6,648 bases of DNA from Deltaproteobacteria bacterium (GTDB lineage Bacteria > Myxococcota > Myxococcia > Myxococcales > Myxococcaceae): positions 1 through 6,648 of the forward strand of contig VGRA01000143.1 in NCBI GenBank assembly GCA_016875515.1, in the 5' to 3' direction. Each line of letters begins with the position of its first letter. Position 1 is the first letter of the stretch. Below are positions 1 to 6,648 of the stretch, piece by piece. The notes beneath the pieces are model-generated. The model saw only the letters and a program-made list of their open reading frames with translations, was not told where the DNA came from and searched no databases. A program made the translations under genes and the position numbers.

Positions 1-293
1 CCCGAGTCCTGACCGCCGTTGCCGCCGCCGTCCTGCTGGTGCCCGCGCCTGCGCTGGCGTGTGAGGAGAAGCCGCTGCCCGCGTGCGAGGGGAGCGGGTG
101 CAGCGCGCGCCAGCTGCTCAAGGACGTGGACGGGGCGCTGCGCCGGGCCGGGGCAGGGGGCTGCAAGCTGGACCCGGCCCCTGCGCAGAAGCCCGGCAAG
201 CCCGTGCTGCTGGAGATGCTGAAGGGGAAGCGGGAGAGCACCGTGCTGCCCGCGTCCCGCAAGGACGAGGCGCAGGGCGGCCAGGTCATCTGA
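1..293 (+). CDS. Small exported protein of unknown function, 3' part
   Basis: The reading frame is open from base 3 to a TGA at 291-293 and gives 96 visible residues. The real start lies left of the window. The visible part opens with a hydrophobic stretch (RVLTAVAAAVLLVPAPALAC) that looks like the core and cleavage region of a signal peptide. Signal peptidase I could cut after ALA. A lipobox reading with the following Cys is possible but poor, because Ala rather than Leu sits at -3. The mature part has four Cys (visible residues 20, 28, 33 and 54), which could form disulfides outside the cytoplasm. The C-terminal half is rich in Pro, Lys and Arg. I recognise no family. The internal GTG at 39 is in frame but would cut the signal peptide in two, so I reject it as the start. 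The gene ends 4 bases from the convergent methyltransferase gene, with no terminator between them. Confidence 0.6.
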   Translation, partial: RVLTAVAAAVLLVPAPALACEEKPLPACEGSGCSARQLLKDVDGALRRAGAGGCKLDPAPAQKPGKPVLLEMLKGKRESTVLPASRKDEAQGGQVI

Positions 294-297
294 CGCG

Positions 298-1095
298 TTA
301 ATTCACGGCCTTCACCAGGATGAACGGCGGCAGCAGCAGCCGCTCGAAGCCTCTGAACCCCGCCGCCTTCAGCGCGCGCTGCAGGGTATCCTCGGTGCGC
401 GGGTACAGCCCGGCGCTTGCCTGCAGCCACTGGCCGGCCCGGAGGCGCGGCGGCAGGTAGGTGCTGGCCACGTAACGGCCACCCGGGGCGAGCACGCGGT
501 GCACCTCGCGCAGCAGCGTGTCGATGGACGGGAACAGGTGCAGCCCGCCCACGTGCAGCACCGCCCCGAGCGCGCCGTCCTGGAAGGGCAGGGCAGGGGC
601 CTGCGCGCGCAAGAGGTCCACCGCCGCCCCGTGCTCGCGCGCCTGCGCCAGCGCCTCCTCCAGCATGGCGCGGGACAGGTCCATGCCGATGACGGGCGGG
701 AAGCCCGGCTCGCGCGACAGCTTCCGGGCCAGCAGCCCCGTCCCGCAGCCCAGGTCCAGCACGGGACCAGGCGGGGCGCCCAGGAGCGAGCGGTAGACGA
801 GGGCCTCGCTCTGCGCGTCGTGCCGGCGCAGGGCCAGCGCCGCCTGGGCGAGCGGCCGGATGGACCGCTCGTACCCGCGCGCCACCAGCGGCAGCTCAAA
901 CCCGCGCTGCAGCAGCCCGGCAGGCTCGGGGTGATCCGGCGAGAGGTCTGCCACGCCCTCGGACACGGGGTAGCGCGCCTCGCACCGGACACAGGAAAGC
1001 GGGCCGAAGAGCAGCTCTGCCGAGTCCGCGCCGGCGGAGAGCCCGCCGCGCAGGCAGCGAGGGCAGCGGAGGAGCGGGACGGTGTCACGTCTCAC
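298..1095 (-). CDS. Class I SAM-dependent methyltransferase with N-terminal Trm112-like zinc module
   Basis: The predicted protein has 265 residues. Residues 11-14 (CPRC) and 35-38 (CVRC), followed by RYPVSEGVADL, form a four-Cys Trm112-like zinc ribbon. The Rossmann methyltransferase domain follows: motif I VLDLGCGTG (112-120) binds SAM, the acidic residue after strand 2 is Asp139 (GMDLS), the ALPFQDG region lies near 168-174, and the post-motif VLAPGGRY is at 201-208. The architecture and the spacing of HVGGLHLFPS recall a group of uncharacterised methyltransferases known from bacteria and plant plastids, and more distantly RlmA/UbiE-type enzymes. The substrate cannot be told from sequence. 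The GTG start at 1095 keeps the whole zinc module. GGAG motifs lie inside the 3' end of nadA, the nearest about 14 bases upstream, so translation is probably coupled. The gene follows nadA by 10 bases, so co-transcription is likely. The TAA stop lies 4 bases from the stop of the convergent upstream gene. Confidence 0.9.
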   Translation of the reverse strand: MRRDTVPLLRCPRCLRGGLSAGADSAELLFGPLSCVRCEARYPVSEGVADLSPDHPEPAGLLQRGFELPLVARGYERSIRPLAQAALALRRHDAQSEALVYRSLLGAPPGPVLDLGCGTGLLARKLSREPGFPPVIGMDLSRAMLEEALAQAREHGAAVDLLRAQAPALPFQDGALGAVLHVGGLHLFPSIDTLLREVHRVLAPGGRYVASTYLPPRLRAGQWLQASAGLYPRTEDTLQRALKAAGFRGFERLLLPPFILVKAVN

Positions 1096-1105
1096 GGCTG
1101 CGCGC

Positions 1106-2050
1106 TCAGCTCCACTCCAGCATGCGGCGCAGCGGCACGGCGGCGGCGGCTGCCAGCCCCGGGGGGAGCTCCAGCTTCGGGCGCCCGTCCCGCATGCAGA
1201 GGTACAGCTTCTCCAGCGTGTTGAGCTTCATGTGCGGGCACTCGTTGCACGCGCACCCGTTGTCCGGCGGGGCCGGGATGAAGGTCTTGTGCGGTGCGCG
1301 CTTCTGCATCTGGTGAAGGATCCCCGCCTCCGTCACCACGATGAACTGCTGCTTCGGGCTGTTGAGCACGTAATCCAGGATGCCCTTGGTGCTGCCGACG
1401 TAGTCCGCGTGGGCGAGCACGCGCTCCTCGCACTCGGGGTGGGCTACCACCTCCGCCTCCGGATGCTCCACCTTCAGTTGCACCAGCCGCTTCTCGCTGA
1501 AGATCTCGTGCACCATGCAGCTGCCCGGCCACATCACCATGTCCTTGCGCCCGGTGCGCTGCTGGACCCAGCGGCCCAGGTGCTGGTCCGGGGCGAAGAC
1601 GATGGGGCGGTCTGCCGGGGCGCGCGCGACGATCCGGTCCGCGTTGGAGGAGGTGCAGATGACGTCGCTCAGCGCCTTCACCGCGGCGGAGCTGTTGACG
1701 TAGGTGACGACGAAGGCGCCCGGGTGCTGGGCGAGGAAGGCCTTGAACCGGTCCGGGGGGCAGCGGTCGGACAGCGAGCAGCCGGCCTCCAGGTCCGGCA
1801 GCAGCACCGTCTTGCCCGGGTTCAGGAGCTTTGCGGTCTCCGCCATGAAGTGGACGCCGCAGAAGACGATGACGTCTGCCGTCGTTTTCGCCGCGGCCTG
1901 GGCCAGGGCGAGGCTGTCCCCCACGTGGTCTGCCACGTCCTGGATGTCACCCTCCTGGTAGTAGTGCGCCAGGATGACGGCTTTCAGTGAACGCTTCAGC
2001 CGCTCGATCTCCGCGACCAGGTCGACGCCTGGGGCCGCCGTGGACACCAT
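1106..2050 (-). CDS. nadA: Quinolinate synthase NadA
   Basis: The predicted protein has 314 residues, normal for the short NadA form. NadA condenses iminoaspartate with dihydroxyacetone phosphate to quinolinate in de novo NAD synthesis, using an oxygen-sensitive 4Fe-4S cluster in the cytoplasm. Visible family marks are LAHYYQ (27-32), [12 protein letters not shown] (65-76), TYVNSSA (116-122), HPEC (204-207) and YVGSTKGI (217-224). The cluster ligands are Cys91 (EAGCSLSD), Cys178 (PGSCMVHE) and one Cys of the CACNECPHM segment, most likely Cys271. The ATG at 2050 is chosen because GGAGG precedes it by 4 bases and the protein then starts just ahead of the conserved core. The frame stays open much further upstream, but that part only mirrors the opposite-strand gene. 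No nadB or nadC is in the window. The gene heads a probable operon with the methyltransferase downstream and is divergent from the broken nucleotidyltransferase gene, 55 bases away. Confidence 0.97.
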   Translation of the reverse strand: MVSTAAPGVDLVAEIERLKRSLKAVILAHYYQEGDIQDVADHVGDSLALAQAAAKTTADVIVFCGVHFMAETAKLLNPGKTVLLPDLEAGCSLSDRCPPDRFKAFLAQHPGAFVVTYVNSSAAVKALSDVICTSSNADRIVARAPADRPIVFAPDQHLGRWVQQRTGRKDMVMWPGSCMVHEIFSEKRLVQLKVEHPEAEVVAHPECEERVLAHADYVGSTKGILDYVLNSPKQQFIVVTEAGILHQMQKRAPHKTFIPAPPDNGCACNECPHMKLNTLEKLYLCMRDGRPKLELPPGLAAAAAVPLRRMLEWS

Positions 2051-2054
2051 GATG

Positions 2055-2059
2055 CCTCC
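2055..2059 (-). promoter_or_regulatory. Ribosome binding site of nadA
   Basis: GGAGG on the minus strand lies 4 bases before the ATG at 2050. It decides the nadA start against the longer open frame. The 55-base gap to the divergent gene must hold both promoters, but I see no convincing -35/-10 pair in it. Confidence 0.7.
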
Positions 2060-2094
2060 GTTCCCCTTTCCCTTAACACGGGGCGGACTGCAGC

Positions 2095-2101
2095 AAGGAG
2101 G
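2095..2101 (+). promoter_or_regulatory. Ribosome binding site of the nucleotidyltransferase-like gene
   Basis: AAGGAGG lies 4 bases before the ATG at 2106. It is one of the strongest Shine-Dalgarno matches in the window. It fixes the start of the broken gene that follows and argues that this gene was translated, at least in its ancestor. Confidence 0.7.
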
Positions 2102-2105
2102 CAGC

Positions 2106-2786
2106 ATGCAGAGGGCAGATGCGCTGGCAGTCATCCTCGCGGCAGAGCAGCCCCCGGGGCTGCCGCTGCCCCCGGTGCTGCTGGAATACGAGGGGGGCCG
2201 GTCCCTCCTGGACGAGGTGGCTGCCGCCCTGCGCAAGGGGTGGGGCTGGGCCGGGTGACGGTGGTGCTGGGGGCGCGCGGGGAGGAGGTGACGGCGCGTC
2301 ACCCGGAGCTGCCCCAGGGTGATGGACGGGGCCGGCACGGGGCTGCGCAAGGGGCTCACCGAGGCGCTCGCGCACGACGTCACGGACATCCTGGTGCTGC
2401 CCGTGGAGCACGCGGCGCTGCGGCCGAGCCCCGTGGCGGCGCTGCTCAAGGGCAGCCGCGCGGCGCACGGGGCGGTGCCGGAGTTCGCGGGGGCGCTGGG
2501 GCGGCCGGTGCTCCTGTCCCGCGCCGGGGCGGAGGCCATCCTGTCGGACGGCGTTACAGGGCTGGAGCAGGCGCTTGCCGGGCTGCAGCGGGAGCGGGTG
2601 AAGGTGCGGGATCCCGGCGTGGTGCTGGCCTTCCGGGAGCCCGCGCTGTTCGAGCGGATCCTCGGCGCCCCGCCGCACGCCGCCCCGCCGCGCAAGAAGG
2701 GCGGGCGGAGGAAGGGGGAGGAGCAGCGACCGGGCCGAGAGGGAGGCCCCCTACCAGGGCTTCCACCACGGCTTGCCGCCGTCTGA
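2106..2786 (+). pseudogene. MobA/MocA-like nucleotidyltransferase, frameshifted twice
   Basis: No single frame covers this gene. From the ATG at 2106 the frame gives [18 protein letters not shown] and runs to LRKG (2240), then meets a TGA at 2256-2258. From about 2240 the -1 frame gives [20 protein letters not shown]. At 2317-2319 the first frame resumes ([17 protein letters not shown]) and continues to the TGA at 2784-2786. One G missing from a G run near 2237-2245 and one extra G at 2317-2319 explain everything and restore a 226-residue protein. Its order of elements fits NTP_transf_3 proteins such as molybdenum-cofactor nucleotidyltransferases: VILAA strand, VTVVLG strand, [36 protein letters not shown]. 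The family signature with Arg and Lys (LAAGxSxRMGxPK) is absent, and the metal-site GDxP is VEHA here, so even the repaired protein is probably not a normal enzyme. The tail after about residue 190 is Pro, Lys and Arg rich. The last 36 bases overlap the antisense small gene. Confidence 0.65.
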
Positions 2787-2942
2787 CGCTGCGGCGGTGC
2801 TCGCGGGGGGCTGGGCGGCGGCCTGGGCGCTGCACTGGCAGCGGTCCTGCTTCGGCACGCCCGAGAGGACCTGCTCCACGTGGGCGCCGCAGCCGGCGAA
2901 GGTGGGCTTGTGGCACGTGCTGCAGGTGACGCGGCGGCACAT
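2751..2942 (-). CDS. Conserved small cysteine-rich protein, 63 residues, function unknown
   Basis: The ATG at 2942 has GGAG 8 bases upstream and gives a 63-residue protein ending at a TAG (2751-2753). The first 37 residues carry Cys2, Cys7, Cys10 (CSTC), Cys18 (GCG), His21 (GAHVEQVL), Cys35 and Cys37 (RCQC). I recall this pattern (MCRxxTCxxCxKPTxxGCGxHVEQ, later RCxC) from small uncharacterised proteins in actinobacteria and other bacteria. It suggests a compact zinc- or other metal-binding fold, but no function is known to me. The second part (38-63) is an Ala/Pro/Ser linker ending in the aromatic WWKPW. A longer frame upstream exists, but its extra residues lack this conservation. The gene is divergent from the peptide transporter and overlaps the end of the nucleotidyltransferase-like gene by 36 bases. 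Confidence 0.8.
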   Translation of the reverse strand: MCRRVTCSTCHKPTFAGCGAHVEQVLSGVPKQDRCQCSAQAAAQPPASTAAASDGGKPWWKPW

Positions 2943-2975
2943 GGGGAACGCTCCGGGCTGAGGTGGTGAAGACTC

Positions 2976-3028
2976 CGGCCCCCAAGAGCCCGGGGCCGCC
3001 CATTCGGTTCGCGGCTCTGCTAAGAGCC
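2976..3028 (+). promoter_or_regulatory. Two hairpins with alternative pairing ahead of the transporter gene
   Basis: In the 94 bases between the two divergent genes, a 7-bp stem CGGCCCC/GGGGCCG (2976-2982/2992-2998) is followed by a 6-bp stem GGCTCT/AGAGCC (3013-3018/3023-3028). The second stem ends 8 bases before the transporter ATG. AAGAGCCC occurs twice (2984-2991 and 3022-3029), so GGCTCT could pair with either copy. No good Shine-Dalgarno sequence is seen. The nearest purine run (AAGAG, 3022-3026) lies inside the second stem. Regulation is inference. Short stems are common at this GC content. Confidence 0.3.
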
Positions 3029-3036
3029 CCGGTCCT

Positions 3037-4572
3037 ATGTCGATCACCACCGTACCTTCGCAGCGGACGTTCCTCGGCCACCCCGTGGGGCTGTTCGTCC
3101 TGTTCTTCGCCGAGATGTGGGAGCGCTTCTCCTATTACGGGATGCGCGGCCTGCTGAAGCTCTACATGGTGAACTACCTGTTCACCACGGTGCGCCAGAC
3201 GCTGCAGGGCGGCCCGTACAACGGCGCGGGAAGCCCGGACGAGGTGTTCGGGTGGAAGTTCATCAAGGGGCTGCTGCCCGCCCCGGACGTGTCGCAGCTG
3301 CAGAGCTGTATTGGTCCCAAGGTCCAGTCGCTCATGGCGGGCGGCACCGCGGAGGCGGTGGCCCGTGACATTGCGTCCCAGACGTGCGCTGCCAGCTCCA
3401 GCGCCTCGCTGCTGTATGGCTTCTACACGGGGCTCGTGTACCTGACCCCGCTGTTCGGGGGCATCCTGGCGGACCGCTGGCTGGGGCAGCGCAAGACGGT
3501 CCTCATTGGCGGCATCCTGATGGCCATTGGTCACTTCGTCATGGCCTTCGAGAACTCGTTCTTCCTCGCGCTGGGACTGCTCATCCTCGGCAATGGCGCC
3601 TTCAAGCCCAACGTCTCCACGCAGGTGGGGGCGCTGTACCCGGCGGGGGATCCGCGCCGCGACGGCGCCTTCACCATCTTCTACATGGGCATCAACCTGG
3701 GCGCCTTCATCTGCAACTTCGTCTGCGGCACGCTGGCGGCGGTGTACGGCTGGCACTACGGCTTCGGGGCGGCGGGCGTGGGCATGGTGCTGGGGCTGGG
3801 CGTGTACATCTGGGGCCAGCAGTTCCTCGCCCAGGACAACGTGGCGGAGGCGGTGGAAAAGCAGCCGGGCGCAGAGAGCCGGCCGCTGGACGCGGGCGAG
3901 TGGACCCGGGTGTGGGCGCTGGTCATCCTGTGCCTGCTGAACGTGGTGTTCTGGGCCGTCTACGAGCAGCAGGGCAACACCATGCAGACCTGGGCGGACG
4001 AGCAGACGGTGTGGCCGGTCCTGTTCGGCTTCCAGATCCCCTCCACCTGGTTCCAGTCCTTCAACCCGCTCTGCATCATCCTGCTGGCGCCGCTGATGGA
4101 CCTGTTCTGGCAGTGGCAGGCCCGGCGCGGGAAGGAGCCGTCCAGCGTCTCCAAGATGGCCATTGGCTGCGTGGTGCTGGGGCTGTCCTTCGTGGTGATG
4201 ATCGTCGGCGCGAAGGTGGTGGGCACCGGCAAGGGCAGCCTGTTCTGGCCGCTGTTCTGCACGTTCCTGCTCACCATTGGGGAGCTCTACCTGTCCCCCA
4301 TTGGCCTGTCGCTCGTCACCAAGGTGAGCCCGGTGCGGATCGTCTCCATGATGATGGGGATGTGGTTCATCTCCAGCTTCCTCGGCAACACGCTGTCCGG
4401 CTGGGTGGGCACCTTCTACGACCGGATGTCCAAGGAGGGCTTCTTCGGCCTCCTCACGGTGCTGGGCGTGGGGGCAGGGGTGGCCATGTGGGCCTTCAAC
4501 GCCCCGTTGCGCAAGGCGCTGGGCGAGGGCAAGGGCGGGAACGACGCCCAGCAGCCGGCTGCCAGTGCCTGA
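3037..4572 (+). CDS. POT/PTR2-family proton-coupled di/tripeptide transporter
   Basis: The predicted protein has 511 residues and is very hydrophobic, with about 12 membrane helices. The POT hallmark ExxERFxYY is at 26-34 (EMWERFSYY) in helix 1. The PTR2 signatures GNGAFKPNVSTQVGALY (185-201) and FYMGINLGAF (215-224) follow helix 3. Residues matching those important in studied transporters are Lys190 (helix 4), Glu310 in AVYEQQGNT (helix 7) and Glu416 in GELYLSPIG (helix 10), so the proton and peptide site looks intact. The substrate is most likely di- and tripeptides. Between helices 1 and 2 lies a loop of about 70 residues, expected outside the membrane, with Cys91 and Cys117. The loop between helices 6 and 7 is short (about 28 residues), so the extra helix pair of many bacterial POTs seems absent. 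The ATG at 3037 starts 20 residues before helix 1. Its ribosome binding site is weak. The gene is a single unit converging on the two-component operon. Confidence 0.95.
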   Translation: MSITTVPSQRTFLGHPVGLFVLFFAEMWERFSYYGMRGLLKLYMVNYLFTTVRQTLQGGPYNGAGSPDEVFGWKFIKGLLPAPDVSQLQSCIGPKVQSLMAGGTAEAVARDIASQTCAASSSASLLYGFYTGLVYLTPLFGGILADRWLGQRKTVLIGGILMAIGHFVMAFENSFFLALGLLILGNGAFKPNVSTQVGALYPAGDPRRDGAFTIFYMGINLGAFICNFVCGTLAAVYGWHYGFGAAGVGMVLGLGVYIWGQQFLAQDNVAEAVEKQPGAESRPLDAGEWTRVWALVILCLLNVVFWAVYEQQGNTMQTWADEQTVWPVLFGFQIPSTWFQSFNPLCIILLAPLMDLFWQWQARRGKEPSSVSKMAIGCVVLGLSFVVMIVGAKVVGTGKGSLFWPLFCTFLLTIGELYLSPIGLSLVTKVSPVRIVSMMMGMWFISSFLGNTLSGWVGTFYDRMSKEGFFGLLTVLGVGAGVAMWAFNAPLRKALGEGKGGNDAQQPAASA

Positions 4573-4593
4573 CTCCCAGGCGCATGCGTGGGC

Positions 4594-4629
4594 AAAAAAA
4601 GCTGCGCGGTGCTCTAGGCGCCGCGCAGC
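4594..4629 (-). terminator. Intrinsic terminator of the two-component operon
   Basis: Read on the minus strand, a perfect 9-bp GC stem (GCTGCGCGG/CCGCGCAGC, 4601-4609 and 4621-4629) with an 11-base loop is followed directly by seven T residues (complement of A at 4594-4600). It lies about 170 bases past the regulator stop at 4796. On the plus strand the A run precedes the hairpin and no T run follows, so it should stop minus-strand transcription and not the transporter transcript. It is the clearest terminator in the window. Confidence 0.85.
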
Positions 4630-4634
4630 ACGCC

Positions 4635-4677
4635 GGGCGCCCTCGAGGAGGGAGGCGCCCAGCAGTTCCGAGAACTG
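4635..4677. other. Two further stem-loops between the convergent genes
   Basis: GGGCGCC/GGCGCCC (4635-4641 and 4654-4660, 7 bp) and CAGTTC/GAACTG (4663-4668 and 4672-4677, 6 bp, loop CGA) follow the terminator hairpin on the plus strand with almost no spacing. A short TTTT lies at 4691-4694. They may act as 3' ends for the transporter transcript, or protect either mRNA end. No gene is visible in the whole 4573-4795 gap. Confidence 0.45.
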
Positions 4678-4770
4678 GAGCCAACTACAATTTTCTAGAC
4701 ACCGTGCCAAACGCAACTGCGAGGATTTGAAAGAGGCCAGGGAAGCGCTATTCAGGAAAGCCAATGGCAC

Positions 4771-4786
4771 GCACCCGGGTGGGTGC
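4771..4786. other. Stem-loop just after the regulator stop codon
   Basis: GCACCC (4771-4776) and GGGTGC (4781-4786) form a perfect 6-bp inverted repeat with a 4-base centre. It starts 9 bases past the regulator stop codon and no T run follows on either strand, so it is not an intrinsic terminator. The same bases include the palindrome CACCCGGGTG. It could stabilise the mRNA 3' end or be chance. Confidence 0.3.
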
Positions 4787-4795
4787 AGTCGAATT

Positions 4796-6151
<1,356 letters not shown>

Positions 6152-6158
6152 GCGCCGG

Positions 6159-6163
6159 CCTCC
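6159..6163 (-). promoter_or_regulatory. Ribosome binding site of the response regulator
   Basis: GGAGG on the minus strand sits 7 bases before the ATC at 6151-6149, inside the kinase 3' end. Its position fits a start at 6151 much better than the conventional GTG at 6067. It supports the view that 6151 was the original ATG start and that the two genes were translationally coupled. Confidence 0.6.
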
Positions 6164-6648
6164 ACGGCGGAGAGGGGTAGCTGCACGGAGAAGCGGCTCC
6201 CCGCCGCCGACCGCTCGCAGGTGAGCCGTCCACCCTGCGCCTCCACCGCCTGCCGGGCCATGGACAGGCCGAGCCCGATGCCGCGGGGCTTGCTCGTCAC
6301 GAAGGGGCGGAAGGGTTGGAATCCCTCGGGCGGGCCGCCGGCGTTGTCCTCCACGTCGATCCGCGCCTGTCCCCCGGCCGCGCCCAGCTGCACGCGCACC
6401 CGCGGCTCTGCAACGCGCCCCAGGTCCTTGGCGGCCACCGCCGCCTCGATGGCGTTTCGCACCAGGTTGTCCAGGGCGGTGGCGAGCAGCAGCGGATCAC
6501 ACCGGGCCTGCACCTGCGCGTCCACCTGCGTCACCAGCACCACCTCGTCGGCCTCGGGCAGTGCGCGCAGCGCCTCCAGCGTCTCCTGCACCAGCGGGGC
6601 GAGCGGTGACTGGACCGGCTGGGCGGTGTGCGGCCTGGAGAATTGGAG

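Noticed and set aside
1082..1990. Plus-strand open frame of 302 codons opposite nadA
   Set aside because: It is rich in Val, Arg, His and Leu with no domain, and its opposite strand encodes an unmistakable quinolinate synthase.
2051..2105. Divergent promoter between nadA and the nucleotidyltransferase-like gene
   Set aside because: A promoter must be near, but the only AT-rich piece (TTAACA at 2073-2078) has no partner at proper spacing, so I cannot place one.
2051..2695. N-terminal extension of nadA in the same open frame
   Set aside because: Ser/Arg/Pro-rich and unlike NadA. The ribosome site GGAGG and the family start both fit the ATG at 2050, and the region codes on the other strand.
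2911..2926. TGGCACG followed by TGCAG, resembling a sigma-54 promoter
   Set aside because: The spacing between the GG and GC elements is too short, and the site lies inside the small Cys-rich gene.
2554..4770. Very long minus-strand open frame (738 codons) across the transporter
   Set aside because: It lies antisense to the clear POT gene, its product is repetitive in Arg, Gln, His and Pro with no motif, and such shadows are expected at this GC content.
4766..4782. TGGCACG near the regulator 3' end as a sigma-54 promoter
   Set aside because: No TTGC element at the required distance, and no gene starts downstream in that direction.

Overview
The window is very GC-rich bacterial DNA with densely packed genes and strong third-position GC bias. 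It holds an NtrC-type sigma-54 activator, a POT peptide transporter and a quinolinate synthase, all in a style typical of the Myxococcota (Myxococcaceae/Archangiaceae-like). That placement is inference from composition and recalled protein resemblance, not from a search. No tRNA, rRNA, CRISPR array, insertion sequence or phage gene is visible.

Left part (1-2050). The 3' end of a gene for a small exported Cys-containing protein (+) meets, only 4 bases away, the end of a minus-strand pair: nadA (quinolinate synthase, de novo NAD synthesis) followed 10 bases later by a class I SAM methyltransferase with an N-terminal four-cysteine, Trm112-like zinc module. These two probably form one transcript.

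Middle (2051-3036). Divergent from nadA is a MobA/MocA-like nucleotidyltransferase gene. It is broken by two compensating one-base frameshifts and also lacks the family's catalytic signatures. Its 3' end overlaps by 36 bases the end of an antisense gene for a 63-residue cysteine-rich protein of a conserved but uncharacterised type. The short region after that carries two small hairpins just ahead of the transporter gene.

Right part (3037-6648). A complete POT-family proton-coupled peptide transporter (+) converges on a minus-strand two-component operon. The operon consists of a histidine kinase (3' part only) and an NtrC-family response regulator, ending in a clear intrinsic terminator at 4594-4629. 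The 222-base gap between the convergent genes (4573-4795) contains several further stem-loops and no gene.

The most striking observation is at position 6149. One base there (minus-strand C where G would be expected) removes what looks like an ATGA overlap, that is, both the kinase stop codon and the regulator start codon. As written, the kinase reads 28 residues into the regulator, and the first conventional regulator start (GTG, 6067) would delete the first strand, first helix and acidic pocket of its receiver domain. Together with the two frameshifts at 2237-2319, this raises the question of whether the window carries real mutations or errors from draft-quality sequence.
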